From positions 236,812 through 300,811 of the forward strand of contig SVOZ01000001.1 in the NCBI GenBank assembly GCA_015066115.1: DNA of 64,000 nt, read 5' to 3'. The notes beneath the pieces are model-generated. The model was not told where the DNA came from, ran no database searches, and saw only the letters and a list, made by a program, of their open reading frames with translations. The position numbers and the translations under genes are program-made. Of the stretch, positions 43,590 to 53,971 are shown piece after piece. Positions within the stretch are counted from its first letter, which is position 1. Each line of letters begins with the position of its first letter. This DNA is from Oscillospiraceae bacterium. Lineage in GTDB: Bacteria; Bacillota; Clostridia; Oscillospirales; Ruminococcaceae.

Positions 43590-44690
43590 ATGGATAAGAA
43601 ATTTATAATTTCAAAAAGTGATATCCAAAATAATATTTCGGTTTTAAGAGAAAAGGTTAAAGATGCGCGTGTTTATGCAGTTTTAAAAGGCAATGCTTAT
43701 GGAATGGGATTAGTTCCTTTTGCAAAAGAGCTTTTTTCTTGCGGCATAAAATATTTTGCGCTCACTTCTCTCGAAGATGCCCTTCTTCTCAAAAATGCTG
43801 TGCAGGACTGTTCTGTGCTGCTTCTTACACCCTGTAATTTAGAAGATGCTATTGAGTCTGCTGTTTCAGATGATATAACTTTGTGCGTTGATAGCCTCGA
43901 AAATGCAATGTTAATTTCAAAAACAGCACAAAAACTTGAAAAAACCGCTCAAATTCATATAAAAATTGACACAGGAATGGGAAGATACGGTTTTCTTCCA
44001 TCTCAGATCGATGATATTAAGTCTGTTTGTGCGCTCGAAAACATAAATGCTGAAGGAATTTTCACTCATCTTCATTCAGCTTTTAACAAAGACCCTTCTC
44101 CATCTTTTGAGCAGTACAGGCTATTTACAAGCACAATAGATAATCTTTCTAAGCAGAGTATTAAATTTGAAGTAAGCCATATATGCAATTCAACTGCAAT
44201 TTTCCGTTTTCCCGATATGCATTTAACCGCTGTTAGAGCAGGTTCTGCGCTTATAGGGCGGGTTTCTGAGGTTTGTGGCAAAACAAACCTGTGTAAAGTT
44301 GGAAAGCTTTACGGGCAAGTTGTTGATATTCGAGAGCTTCCAAAAGACCATAATATAGGTTATGCCGCGCTTTACAGAACAAAAAAAGCACAAAAAATTG
44401 CTTGTGTTAATGTTGGATACGCTGACGGCGTTGCTGTTACAAAAGCAAATGATACATTTAGGTTTATTGATATATTAAGATATGGATTTAATGATTTTAA
44501 GCTTTTATTTAAGCCTACTCCCCTTGTGTGCACAATAAACGGCAAAAATGCAAAGTCTCTGGGAAGAATAGGAATGACAAATCTTGTGCTTGATGCAAGC
44601 CTTGTTGATGATATAAAAATCGGAGATTTAGTTAATATTCCTGCAAATCCTATTTACCTTTCTCCTTTAATTGAAAGAGAATATATTTAA
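43590..44690 (+). CDS. alr: alanine racemase
   Basis: A PLP enzyme that interconverts L- and D-alanine. The 366-residue protein has the PLP lysine in VLKGNAYGMG (Lys33), the catalytic tyrosine region NVGYADG, and DTGMGRYG for substrate binding. It is third in the murE operon, 13 bases after femX, so it may supply D-Ala (or, if it accepts serine, D-Ser) for wall precursors made by this cluster. Confidence 0.93.
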   Translation: MDKKFIISKSDIQNNISVLREKVKDARVYAVLKGNAYGMGLVPFAKELFSCGIKYFALTSLEDALLLKNAVQDCSVLLLTPCNLEDAIESAVSDDITLCVDSLENAMLISKTAQKLEKTAQIHIKIDTGMGRYGFLPSQIDDIKSVCALENINAEGIFTHLHSAFNKDPSPSFEQYRLFTSTIDNLSKQSIKFEVSHICNSTAIFRFPDMHLTAVRAGSALIGRVSEVCGKTNLCKVGKLYGQVVDIRELPKDHNIGYAALYRTKKAQKIACVNVGYADGVAVTKANDTFRFIDILRYGFNDFKLLFKPTPLVCTINGKNAKSLGRIGMTNLVLDASLVDDIKIGDLVNIPANPIYLSPLIEREYI

Positions 44691-44693
44691 AAC

Positions 44694-44726
44694 AAAAAAG
44701 CTGAACGAAAATCGTTCAGCTTTTTT
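44694..44726. terminator. bidirectional terminator between alr and fhs
   Basis: A perfect 15-bp stem (44694-44708 with 44712-44726, 3-base loop) carries T6 on both strands. It ends the alr operon from the left and the purine operon (fhs) from the right. Confidence 0.95.
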
Positions 44727-44742
44727 ACTTTATTAGATCGTT

Positions 44743-46419
44743 TTAGAAAAGACCTGTGATTTTACCATTTTCATCTACATCGATTCTTTCAGCAGCAGGA
44801 ACTTTAGGAAGTCCCGGCATTGTGAGGATATCGCCTGTAAGAACTACGATAAATCCGGCACCAGCAGAAATCTTGACATTTTTAACAGTAACAATAAATC
44901 CTTCGGGAGCGCCGAGCTTGGTCGGGTCATCCGAGAAGCTGTACTGTGTTTTAGCAATACATACAGGACAATTACTAAATCCAAGCTCTGTAAGTTGTGC
45001 GATCTGTTTCTTTGCGTTAGGCATAATTGTTATGCCGTCGCCGCCGTAAACCTTTTTCACAACTGCTTCAATTTTCTCTTCAATAGTAGTGTCAAGATCG
45101 TAAGAGAATGTAAAATCGCCTTTTTCTTCCTCACAAAGACGAACAACTTCTTTTGCAAGCTCTTCTCCACCCTTTCCGCCTTCTGCCCATACAGTTGAAA
45201 GAACGGTGTTAACCCCAAGCTCTTTACACTTTGAAATGATAAAGTCAATTTCGTTATCTGTATCGGTCGGGAAGCGGTTTACGGCAACTACGCAAGGAAG
45301 TTTATAAACATTTTTGATGTTAGAAACATGACGAAGAAGGTTGGGTATTCCCTTTTCGAGCGCAACAATGTCTTCGGTTGCAAGCTCAGTTTTTGCAAGA
45401 CCACCATGCATTTTAAGGGCACGAACTGTTGCAACAACAACAACTGCATCAGGAGTAAGCCCAGCCATACGGCACTTGATATCGAGGAATTTTTCTGCCC
45501 CAAGGTCTGCTCCGAAACCGGCCTCGGTAACAGTATAGTCGCCCATCTTAAGAGCAAGACGTGTTGCCATAACAGAGTTGCAGCCATGAGCAATATTTGC
45601 GAATGGTCCACCATGAACAAACGCAGGTGTTCCTTCAAGTGTTTGAACAAGGTTGGGTTTTAATGCATCCTTCAGAAGTGCAGTCATAGCGCCTGCGGCT
45701 TTAAGCTGACCGCAGGTTACGGGTTTGTCATCATAGGTATAGCCTACGATAATTTTGGAAAGGCGTTCTTTCAAATCTGTAATGGAACTTGAAAGGCAAA
45801 GAACAGCCATAATTTCAGAGGCAACAGTTATATCAAACCCATCTTCACGAGGCACACCGTTTGCCTTTCCGCCAAGTCCGTTTACAACGAAGCGAAGCTG
45901 ACGGTCGTTCATATCAACACAACGTTTCCAGGTGATCTTTCTGACATCGATATTAAGCGCGTTTCCCTGCTGAATATGGTTATCAAGCATTGCGGCTAAA
46001 AGGTTGTTAGCGGCGCCGATTGCGTGAAAATCGCCCGTAAAATGAAGATTAATGTCCTCCATAGGCACAACTTGTGCATAACCGCCACCTGCTGCCCCAC
46101 CTTTAACGCCAAAAACAGGGCCTAATGATGGCTCGCGAAGAGCAACGGTTACATCCTTGCCTATTCTCTTAAGTCCATCGGCAAGACCGATTGTGGTGGT
46201 TGTTTTTCCTTCTCCCGCAGGAGTGGGAGTAATTGCAGTGACAAGAATGAGTTTTCCGTCTTTTCTGTCGGTTTCATTAAGCAACGAAAGATCAATTTTA
46301 GCCTTATATTTGCCGTACTGTTCAATATATTTGTCATCAACATGTGCTGCGGCGGCAATTTCGGTTATAGGACGCATTTTGCATTCTTGTGCAATTTCAA
46401 TATCAGATTTAAATCCCAT
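44743..46419 (-). CDS. fhs: formate--tetrahydrofolate ligase
   Basis: It makes 10-formyl-tetrahydrofolate from formate, THF and ATP, the one-carbon donor for two purine steps. The 558-residue protein has the P-loop [15 protein letters not shown] (about 62-76) and [25 protein letters not shown] motifs. GGGAGG lies before the ATG. It is the last gene of the purine operon, 18 bases after purL, which fits folate-sensing control by the ZTP riboswitch at the head. Confidence 0.97.
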   Translation of the reverse strand: MGFKSDIEIAQECKMRPITEIAAAAHVDDKYIEQYGKYKAKIDLSLLNETDRKDGKLILVTAITPTPAGEGKTTTTIGLADGLKRIGKDVTVALREPSLGPVFGVKGGAAGGGYAQVVPMEDINLHFTGDFHAIGAANNLLAAMLDNHIQQGNALNIDVRKITWKRCVDMNDRQLRFVVNGLGGKANGVPREDGFDITVASEIMAVLCLSSSITDLKERLSKIIVGYTYDDKPVTCGQLKAAGAMTALLKDALKPNLVQTLEGTPAFVHGGPFANIAHGCNSVMATRLALKMGDYTVTEAGFGADLGAEKFLDIKCRMAGLTPDAVVVVATVRALKMHGGLAKTELATEDIVALEKGIPNLLRHVSNIKNVYKLPCVVAVNRFPTDTDNEIDFIISKCKELGVNTVLSTVWAEGGKGGEELAKEVVRLCEEEKGDFTFSYDLDTTIEEKIEAVVKKVYGGDGITIMPNAKKQIAQLTELGFSNCPVCIAKTQYSFSDDPTKLGAPEGFIVTVKNVKISAGAGFIVVLTGDILTMPGLPKVPAAERIDVDENGKITGLF

Positions 46420-46437
46420 TGTACTATCCTCCCGTTA

Positions 46438-49400
46438 TTATTTAAAATATTTTACAGCTGCCTTAAACATACTGATATCATAATTTCCGGGAACATTGCT
46501 GTAAAGTCCCGAACCGATTCGCTCACTATGTCCCATCTTTCCAAACACTCTTCCATCAGGAGAGGTTATTCCCTCTATGGCGTACATTGAGTCGTTGGGG
46601 TTAAAATGGACATCGCTTGTGGCATTGCCGTCAAAATCAACGTACTGAGTTGCGATTTGGCCATTCTCAGCAAGCTTTTTAATAAGCTCTTCACTTGCAA
46701 GAAATCTTCCTTCACCGTGAGAAATAGGCACATTATAAACATCGCCAACCTCGCAAAGCGAAAGCCAGGGAGATTTATTTGAAGCAATTCTTGTACGGAC
46801 AATTCTTGACTGGTGACGTGCAATTGTGTTGTAAGTTAGTGTGGGGCAATTTTCATCGGTGTCAATTATTTTGCCGTAAGGAACAAGACCAAGTTTTATA
46901 AGGGCCTGAAAACCATTACATATACCGCACATGAGACCATCTCTTTGCTCCAAAAGCTCGGTAACGCCGTCTTTTATCTGTGAGTTACGGAAAAATGCGG
47001 TAATGAATTTTCCGCTTCCGTCAGGCTCGTCACCGCCAGAAAATCCTCCGGGAATAAACACCATCTGTGCTTCTTTAAGTTTATCTGCAAAAGCCTGAAT
47101 GCTCTCACGAATACCTGCAGAAGAAAGATTGTTGATAACCATTATCTCAGGATCCGCACCTGCATCTGACATTGCTTTTGCGCTGTCAAACTCGCAGTTA
47201 GTTCCGGGGAATGCAGGGATAAGAACCTTAGGCTTTGCAAACTTTATTGCAGGAGCAATTCTTTCTTTACAATCATAAGAGAAATTTTGCATAGGAGATT
47301 TTGAATCAGCGATATTACAGCTATAAACGCTTTCAAGCTTATTTTCATAAGCTGAAAGAAGCTCATTAAGCTCAACGCTTTCACTTCCAAGCGTAATTTT
47401 GCCGTCATCTGTAACAAAACCAACTGTCGTAGCGCCCTCAACATCCTCGGTTACTTCCAAGAGAAATGCGCCGTAACAGTAATCAAAAATACCCTTAACA
47501 CACATTGTGTTCTCATCATATTTAAATCCGAACAAGTTACCAAAGCACATCTTCATAACGGCTTCACCAATACCGCCGATTGTCGGGGTGTAGGCGGCGA
47601 CAACATTTCCGCTACGCATAAGCTCGGTTACGCGGTTAAATACTGAAATTAACGAGTCGGCTTTAGGGAGATTATTCTCGTCATATTCGGGGAAAAGCAT
47701 AACAACCTTGTTACCTGCTTTTTTAAACTCAGGAGAAATAACCTCATTTACCTTTCCTGTTGTAACAGCAAATGAAACAAGTGTGGGCGGAACATCAAGA
47801 TCCTCAAAGCTTCCGCTCATTGAGTCTTTACCGCCGATTGAGCCAATTCCAAGGTCTTTTTGTGCCTCAAAAGCACCAAGAAGCGCCGAAAGCGGCTTGC
47901 CCCATCTCCTGCTATCTTTGCCAAGACGCTCAAAGTATTCCTGGAATGTTAAATAAACATCCTCAAAAGAAGCGCCTGATGCGACAAGTTTAGAAACAGA
48001 CTCAACAACAGCAAGGTATGCTCCGTGATAAGGACTCTTTTCTGTGATAAAAGGATTGTATCCCCAAGACATGAACGAGCAATCATTTGTGTGTTTCTTC
48101 TCAACAGAGATCTTCTGAACCATGCTCTGAATTGGCGTGAGCTGATATTTTCCTCCGAATGGCATTAAAACAGTTCCGGCGCCGATTGTTGAGTCAAATC
48201 TTTCAGAAAGGCCTCTTTTTGAGCATATATTAAGATCTTCGGCTATTGCTTTATAATTCTCAGCAAAGCTTCCGCTGATATTTTTATCATAGGGCTTGAG
48301 CTCACCGGCTGTAATGGTTATATGCTTGTCAGCGCCATTTGAATTTAAGAACTCACGGCTGATGTCAACAATTTTCTTGCCGTTCCAATTCATTACAAGT
48401 CTCGGTTCGGCTTTAACTTCTGCAACCTTGCAAGCCTGCAGATTTTCGGTTTTGGCAAGGGCCATAAAGCGCTCGAGGTCCTTAGCCTCAATTACAACAG
48501 CCATACGTTCCTGAGACTCGCTTATTGCAAGCTCGGTTCCGTCAAGCCCTTCGTATTTTTTAGGAACAGCATTAAGATCAATTTCAAGACCATCTGCAAG
48601 CTCGCCGATAGCAACAGAAACGCCGCCTGCACCAAAGTCATTACAGCGCTTTATCATTCGACAAGCATCATGGTTTCTAAATAATCTTTGAAGTTTTCTT
48701 TCTTCGGGAGCATTGCCCTTTTGAACCTCAGCACCACAGCTTTCAAGCGACTTTGATGTGTGTGATTTTGAAGAGCCTGTTGCACCGCCGCATCCGTCTC
48801 GTCCGGTGCTTCCGCCAAGAAGAATAACGATATCTCCTGCTTCAGGAACTTCACGACGAACATTTTCTGCAGGAGTTGCAGCAATAACTGCGCCGATCTC
48901 CATACGCTTTGCGGCATATCCGTCGTGATAGATTTCGTCAACAATTCCAGTTGCAAGACCTATCTGGTTTCCGTAAGAAGAATAACCTGCGGCCGCGGTT
49001 GTAACAATTTTTCTTTGAGGAAGCTTGCCGGGAATAGTTTCAGAAACGGGCTTTAAGGGATCTGCCGCACCCGTTACGCGCATTGCTCCGTAAACATAAG
49101 AACGGCCCGAAAGAGGATCGCGTATAGCGCCGCCAATGCAGGTTGCCGCGCCGCCGAAAGGCTCAATCTCAGTGGGATGATTGTGGGTTTCGTTTTTAAA
49201 GAGGAGAAGCCACGGTTCAGTTTTTCCGTCAACTTCTACATCGATTTTAACAGTACAGGCATTGATTTCCTCAGACTCGTCAAGTTTATCAAGCTTGCCC
49301 TGCTGTTTTAGATATTTAACAGCAACAGTTGCAAGATCCATAAGACAGATCGGTTTTGTTCTGCCAAGCTCTTTACGAACAGAAATATAGTCATTATAAG

Positions 49401-50130
49401 CCTTTTGTAAAAGAGCATCTTCAAATTTTACATCATCAATTACGGTTAAAAATGTTGTATGACGGCAGTGATCCGACCAATATGTGTCGATCATACGAAT
49501 TTCTGTAATAGTCGGGTCACGTTTTTCAGAAACAAAATACTGCTGACAAAACGAAATATCATCAATATCCATTGCAAGGCCATATTCAGAAATAAAATCT
49601 AAAAGACCTTCTCTGTTAAGAGATGTAAAACCATCAAGAGTTTTAACCTCTGTAGGAACCTCGTAGTCAACATTAAGGGTTTCAGGTTTATTTAATGACG
49701 CCTCTCTTGATTCAACAGGGTTTATAACATATTTTTTAATTTCGGCAATTTGAGACTCGTTTAAATCTCCATACAAGGCATAAACCTTCGCGGCTCGAAT
49801 TACAGGTCTTTCATCCTGAGAAATAATTTGTATACATTGAGCGGCAGAATCAGCTCTTTGGTCAAATTGTCCGGGAAGAAATTCAACGGCAAAAACTGTT
49901 GCTCCTTCAAGATCAAGTGCATCTGAAACGATATCAAGCTGAGGCTCTGAAAAAACAGTTTTACAGGCATAATCAAATAGCTCTTTTGTTATCATATCGG
50001 CATCATAGCGGTTGATTACACGAACATCAGTAAGCTCTTTTATTCCTAAAAGACTACGTGCATCATTAAAAAGAGCCTTTGCCTCATTTGCAAGTTCTTT
50101 TTTCTTTTCAACAAATATTCTATATACCAT
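46438..50130 (-). CDS. purL: phosphoribosylformylglycinamidine synthase, large single-chain form
   Basis: It converts FGAR to FGAM using glutamine and ATP. The protein is 1,230 residues from ATG 50130 (MVYRIFVEKKK) with GAGGAGGG upstream. An N-terminal PurS-like part is followed by two PurM-like halves (ETHNHPTEIEPFGGAAT, GGKDSMSGSFEDL). A class I glutaminase domain ends the protein, with the catalytic Cys in GICNGFQA and the HGE triad part in ISHGEGRF. One gene thus replaces purS, purL and purQ. Confidence 0.96.
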   Translation of the reverse strand: MVYRIFVEKKKELANEAKALFNDARSLLGIKELTDVRVINRYDADMITKELFDYACKTVFSEPQLDIVSDALDLEGATVFAVEFLPGQFDQRADSAAQCIQIISQDERPVIRAAKVYALYGDLNESQIAEIKKYVINPVESREASLNKPETLNVDYEVPTEVKTLDGFTSLNREGLLDFISEYGLAMDIDDISFCQQYFVSEKRDPTITEIRMIDTYWSDHCRHTTFLTVIDDVKFEDALLQKAYNDYISVRKELGRTKPICLMDLATVAVKYLKQQGKLDKLDESEEINACTVKIDVEVDGKTEPWLLLFKNETHNHPTEIEPFGGAATCIGGAIRDPLSGRSYVYGAMRVTGAADPLKPVSETIPGKLPQRKIVTTAAAGYSSYGNQIGLATGIVDEIYHDGYAAKRMEIGAVIAATPAENVRREVPEAGDIVILLGGSTGRDGCGGATGSSKSHTSKSLESCGAEVQKGNAPEERKLQRLFRNHDACRMIKRCNDFGAGGVSVAIGELADGLEIDLNAVPKKYEGLDGTELAISESQERMAVVIEAKDLERFMALAKTENLQACKVAEVKAEPRLVMNWNGKKIVDISREFLNSNGADKHITITAGELKPYDKNISGSFAENYKAIAEDLNICSKRGLSERFDSTIGAGTVLMPFGGKYQLTPIQSMVQKISVEKKHTNDCSFMSWGYNPFITEKSPYHGAYLAVVESVSKLVASGASFEDVYLTFQEYFERLGKDSRRWGKPLSALLGAFEAQKDLGIGSIGGKDSMSGSFEDLDVPPTLVSFAVTTGKVNEVISPEFKKAGNKVVMLFPEYDENNLPKADSLISVFNRVTELMRSGNVVAAYTPTIGGIGEAVMKMCFGNLFGFKYDENTMCVKGIFDYCYGAFLLEVTEDVEGATTVGFVTDDGKITLGSESVELNELLSAYENKLESVYSCNIADSKSPMQNFSYDCKERIAPAIKFAKPKVLIPAFPGTNCEFDSAKAMSDAGADPEIMVINNLSSAGIRESIQAFADKLKEAQMVFIPGGFSGGDEPDGSGKFITAFFRNSQIKDGVTELLEQRDGLMCGICNGFQALIKLGLVPYGKIIDTDENCPTLTYNTIARHQSRIVRTRIASNKSPWLSLCEVGDVYNVPISHGEGRFLASEELIKKLAENGQIATQYVDFDGNATSDVHFNPNDSMYAIEGITSPDGRVFGKMGHSERIGSGLYSNVPGNYDISMFKAAVKYFK

Positions 50131-50131
50131 T

Positions 50132-51403
50132 TTATCTTCCCTCCTCTGCTTTAAGCGCTTTAGCACCTATATCTTTACGATAAAATGCATTTGTAAAGTG
50201 AATATCCTTTACAAGCAGATAAGCATCATTTATTGCATCTTTTAGCGTTTTATTAACTGCAGTTACGCCCAAAACGCGTCCACCGTTTGTTACAAGCTTA
50301 CCATCGTTGATTTTTGCGCCAGCGACATAAACTTTGTCAGAAATTTCAGCAGGAATTGTAAGCTCAAAGCCTTTTTCATATTTAACCGGGTATCCTTCCG
50401 AAGCCATAATAACGCAACAGGCTGATTGAGAGCTGAATTTAACCTCTGTTTCACTCAAGGTTTCATTTGTAACCGCCTGCATAACAGTTAAAAGGTCACT
50501 TTCAAGAAGCGGAAGAACAACCTGTGTTTCAGGATCACCAAAACGACAGTTATATTCAATAACCTTTGGTCCATTAGGCGTAAGCATAAGACCAAAGTAA
50601 AGACAGCCTTTAAAGGTTCTTCCTTCTTTATTCATAGCCTCGATCGTGGGAATAAAGATGGTTTCCATACATTTTTCTGCAATCTCGGCAGTGTAATAAG
50701 GGTTGGGAGCAATTGTTCCCATTCCGCCTGTATTAAGGCCTGTGTCATTATCGCCTGCACGCTTATGGTCCATTGAAGAAATCATGGGAACAACTGTTTT
50801 TCCATCAGTAAACGAAAGGACAGAGACCTCAGGGCCTGTTAAAAATTCTTCAATAACAATGTTGTCTCCGCTTTTACCAAACACCTTGTCCTGCATCATA
50901 GACACAACAGCTTCTTTTGCCTCTTCTCTCGACCCAGCGATTATAACACCTTTGCCCAGAGCAAGGCCGTCAGCTTTTATTACCGTAGGGATAGGAGCTG
51001 TTTCAAGATATTTAAGTGCAGAATCTAAATCATTAAACACCTCATATGCCGCGGTAGGAATATTGTATTTTTTCATAAGATTTTTAGAAAAAACCTTACT
51101 TCCCTCGATTATAGCAGCATTTGCTCTCGGTCCGAAGCAAGCGATCCCTTTATCTTCAAGAAGGTCAACTGCGCCAAGCACCAAGGGATCATCCGGAGCA
51201 ACAATCGCATAGTCAATTTTATTATCTACTGCAAACTGAGCAACAGAATGAATATCCTTTGCATCAATATTTACACAAACTGCATCATTTGCCATTCCGC
51301 CATTTCCGGGAAGCGCAAAAATTTCAGTAACAGCGTTATTTTCTTTAATTTTCTTAATGATAGCGTGCTCTCTTCCGCCGCTACCCACAACCAATACCTT
51401 CAT
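50132..51403 (-). CDS. purD: phosphoribosylamine--glycine ligase
   Basis: GAR synthetase, an ATP-grasp enzyme. The 423-residue protein starts MKVLVVGSGGREHAI, with the ATP-grasp stretches KADGLALGKGVIIA and EYNCRFGDPETQ. The stop lies 1 base before the purL start, so the two are coupled. It follows the AICAR transformylase gene. Confidence 0.97.
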   Translation of the reverse strand: MKVLVVGSGGREHAIIKKIKENNAVTEIFALPGNGGMANDAVCVNIDAKDIHSVAQFAVDNKIDYAIVAPDDPLVLGAVDLLEDKGIACFGPRANAAIIEGSKVFSKNLMKKYNIPTAAYEVFNDLDSALKYLETAPIPTVIKADGLALGKGVIIAGSREEAKEAVVSMMQDKVFGKSGDNIVIEEFLTGPEVSVLSFTDGKTVVPMISSMDHKRAGDNDTGLNTGGMGTIAPNPYYTAEIAEKCMETIFIPTIEAMNKEGRTFKGCLYFGLMLTPNGPKVIEYNCRFGDPETQVVLPLLESDLLTVMQAVTNETLSETEVKFSSQSACCVIMASEGYPVKYEKGFELTIPAEISDKVYVAGAKINDGKLVTNGGRVLGVTAVNKTLKDAINDAYLLVKDIHFTNAFYRKDIGAKALKAEEGR

Positions 51404-51416
51404 TTATTCTCCCCCA

Positions 51417-52601
51417 TTAATGATGGAACAACCTCATCTTTGTAAATGCCATAGTCATACCGTATTTATCACAACATGAAATAACAGCATCATCTCTGAT
51501 AGAACCGCCGGGCTCTGCAATATAGCTTACGCCACTCTTATATGCTCTTTCAATATTATCGCTGAACGGGAAAAACGCATCAGAGCCGAGAGAAACACCG
51601 CTAATGTTAGATAGATATTGCTCTTTTTCAGCATCTGTAAGCGGCGAAGGCTCCTGTTTAAAGTATTTCTGCCAATTTCCGTCTGCACAAACATCTTCTT
51701 CATTCTTATTGATATAACCATCAATAACATTGTCTCTGTCGGGTCTTCCGAGTGTATCAAGGAACGGAAGATTAAGCACCTTTTCATGCTGACGCAAGAA
51801 CCAGGTGTCTGCCTTTGAGCCTGCAAGACGGGTGCAATGAATTCTTGACTGCTGACCTGCACCAACGCCGATAGCCTGTCCGTCAACAGCAAAGCAAACA
51901 GAATTGGATTGAGTGTATTTAAGAGTAATTAGTGCAATAATAAGGTCACGAACTGCGCTTTCGGGAAGATTTTTGTTAACTGTTACGATGTCAGAAAGGA
52001 GTTCGCGATTGATTTTAAACTCGTTTCTTCCCTGCTCAAATGTAATTCCGAAAACCTGCTTGCGCTCAATGGGATCGGGAACAAAGTCAGGGTCAATTTT
52101 AACGATATTGTAGTTGCCTTTTCTTTTGCTTTTGAGGATTTCAAGAGCCTCTGGCTCATATCCCGGAGCAATGATTCCGTCAGAAACCTCTCTTTTGATC
52201 ATTTTTGCGGTTGTAACATCGCAAACATCAGAAAGAGCAACCCAGTCGCCAAAGGAGCACATTCTGTCGGTTCCTCTTGCTCTTGCATAAGCGCAAGCCA
52301 AAAGCGAATCATCAAGACCTTCAATGTCATCAACAAAGCAAGCTTTTTTAAGCTCATCAGACAAAGGAATGCCAACTGCGGCTGATGTAGGACTGACGTG
52401 CTTAAAAGATGTAACAGCAGGAAGTCCAAGTGCTTCTTTAAGCTCTTTTACAAGCTGCCAGGAATTAAATGCATCGAGAAAATTAATATAACCGGGTCTT
52501 CCGCAAAGTATTTCGATGGGAAGCTCTTCTCCATTATGCATAAAAATCCTTGAGGGCTTTTGATTGGGATTACAGCCATATTTAAGTTCAAATTCTTTCA
52601 T
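51417..52601 (-). CDS. stand-alone AICAR formyltransferase
   Basis: This 394-residue protein corresponds to the formyltransferase half of PurH and makes FAICAR from AICAR and 10-formyl-THF. The catalytic Lys-His lies in FKHVSPTSAAVG (about 67-78), and GVGAGQQSR and EPGGSIRD are further family marks. The N-terminal MGS-type IMP cyclohydrolase domain is absent; the next activity is supplied by the PurO-type gene just upstream. AAGGAGA precedes the ATG. This split arrangement is known in Clostridia. Confidence 0.95.
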   Translation of the reverse strand: MKEFELKYGCNPNQKPSRIFMHNGEELPIEILCGRPGYINFLDAFNSWQLVKELKEALGLPAVTSFKHVSPTSAAVGIPLSDELKKACFVDDIEGLDDSLLACAYARARGTDRMCSFGDWVALSDVCDVTTAKMIKREVSDGIIAPGYEPEALEILKSKRKGNYNIVKIDPDFVPDPIERKQVFGITFEQGRNEFKINRELLSDIVTVNKNLPESAVRDLIIALITLKYTQSNSVCFAVDGQAIGVGAGQQSRIHCTRLAGSKADTWFLRQHEKVLNLPFLDTLGRPDRDNVIDGYINKNEEDVCADGNWQKYFKQEPSPLTDAEKEQYLSNISGVSLGSDAFFPFSDNIERAYKSGVSYIAEPGGSIRDDAVISCCDKYGMTMAFTKMRLFHH

Positions 52602-52612
52602 ACCTGTTCTCC

Positions 52613-53332
52613 TTATTTGTTTTTGTTTATCATTCTGCTCTCTTCATTACCGTTTTCAAGGTCGATATAACGAACATAAAGAGAGATCTTATTATCATTG
52701 TCAAGTGCATTCCAAAGAGAATCTGTAAATTCATCAATACTATCGGGGATTTTAACTCTTTCAGGCTCTCCCTGGAATGTGGGAATGGGATTTCCGTCAC
52801 AAACATAGGTGTGAATAAAGTGTCCGAGACCTGCTTTTGAACCATAGTGATAGCCAAACCGATTGCAGAAGCTGCCTTCAGCGTCTCCGGATTTAAGGAT
52901 GCTCATTTTATATGTAAAATCGCCGTTTTCAAACGTAAGCAGGCCACTGATTCTCGGGGTAAAGTTCGGTGCATCGGGTTCAAATTCACGGCTTGTAAGG
53001 GCATCATCGAATGATTTGCCTGCTTTTAAGCCATCATAGATTGTATCTGTCTGGTCACCATTTGTAACAATAAGGTTATTTTCAAATTTTCTGATAGCGG
53101 CATAGATAATAAGGCTGGGATCCTCAACACGACTTACATCAAAAGGTTCTGTAAATATTTCTCCGTTTTTCTCGGTAAAAATACGGTTGCGGCTATTAGC
53201 GCTTCTTCCCATAATGAAATATGCCATACATGCTTTTTTACCATTTTCAGATTTACCGATTACAATTCCTCTTCCAACATAGGAATTGCCCTCAATAAGC
53301 TTTGAAATATCGTTAATTTCGTAGATATTCAT
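52613..53332 (-). CDS. purO: PurO-type IMP cyclohydrolase
   Basis: A 239-residue protein of the archaeal-type IMP cyclohydrolase family (PF07826), which closes FAICAR to IMP, the last step of the pathway. Visible marks are YVGRGIVIG at the N-terminus, AYFIMGRSANSRNR and FEPDAPNFTPRISG. Its ATG overlaps the purN stop (ATGA). Paired with the stand-alone formyltransferase it replaces bifunctional PurH. Confidence 0.9.
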   Translation of the reverse strand: MNIYEINDISKLIEGNSYVGRGIVIGKSENGKKACMAYFIMGRSANSRNRIFTEKNGEIFTEPFDVSRVEDPSLIIYAAIRKFENNLIVTNGDQTDTIYDGLKAGKSFDDALTSREFEPDAPNFTPRISGLLTFENGDFTYKMSILKSGDAEGSFCNRFGYHYGSKAGLGHFIHTYVCDGNPIPTFQGEPERVKIPDSIDEFTDSLWNALDNDNKISLYVRYIDLENGNEESRMINKNK

Positions 53333-53961
53333 TTGCTTTGCTCCTTTTCGTTTTCTAAAATTTCCTTACAAACCTTTTGTACAGATAATGGAAGAATTTT
53401 CCATTCAGCAAGCTTCATAACTCTTTTCTGCAGACTTTCAGGAGTGTCATTTTCGCGAATATTAACCGCTTTTTGCATAATGATTTCTCCGCCGTCGGGA
53501 ATTTCATTTACAAAGTGAACTGTAGCTCCCGTTACCTTAACCCCATAATTTAGAGCCGCCTCATGAACTCTCAAGCCATAAAATCCTTTGCCGCAAAAAG
53601 ACGGAATTAGCGAGGGATGGACATTTATTATCCTGTTGGGAAATTGCTTTGTGAAATTCTCGCTCAAAATTGACATAAAACCTGCAAGAACAATAACATC
53701 AATATCTAATGTTTTAATAAGCGATATTATCTTCTTTTCAAACAGTTCTTGACTGCCGCCAAATTCAGCTTTTGTTACGCAAACCGCATCGATTGATGCA
53801 TCAAGGGCTCTCTTAATGGCATAGGCATTAGGATTGCTTGATATAACAACCTCAATTTTTCCGCTATTTAAAATTCCGCTGTTCTGCGCATCAATAAGTG
53901 CCTGAAGATTTGTTCCTCCGCCGGACACCAAAACAGCTATTCTTGCTTTATGCTCACTCAT
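53329..53961 (-). CDS. purN: phosphoribosylglycinamide formyltransferase
   Basis: It transfers a formyl group from 10-formyl-THF to GAR. The 210-residue protein has VLVSGGGTNLQALIDA at the N-terminus, FMSILS, and the active-site NVHPSLIPSFCGKGFYG with GATVHFVNEIPDGG. AAGGAG lies before the ATG 53961. It overlaps purO by 4 bases. Confidence 0.97.
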   Translation of the reverse strand: MSEHKARIAVLVSGGGTNLQALIDAQNSGILNSGKIEVVISSNPNAYAIKRALDASIDAVCVTKAEFGGSQELFEKKIISLIKTLDIDVIVLAGFMSILSENFTKQFPNRIINVHPSLIPSFCGKGFYGLRVHEAALNYGVKVTGATVHFVNEIPDGGEIIMQKAVNIRENDTPESLQKRVMKLAEWKILPLSVQKVCKEILENEKEQSK

Positions 53962-53971
53962 AAGGCGCTCC

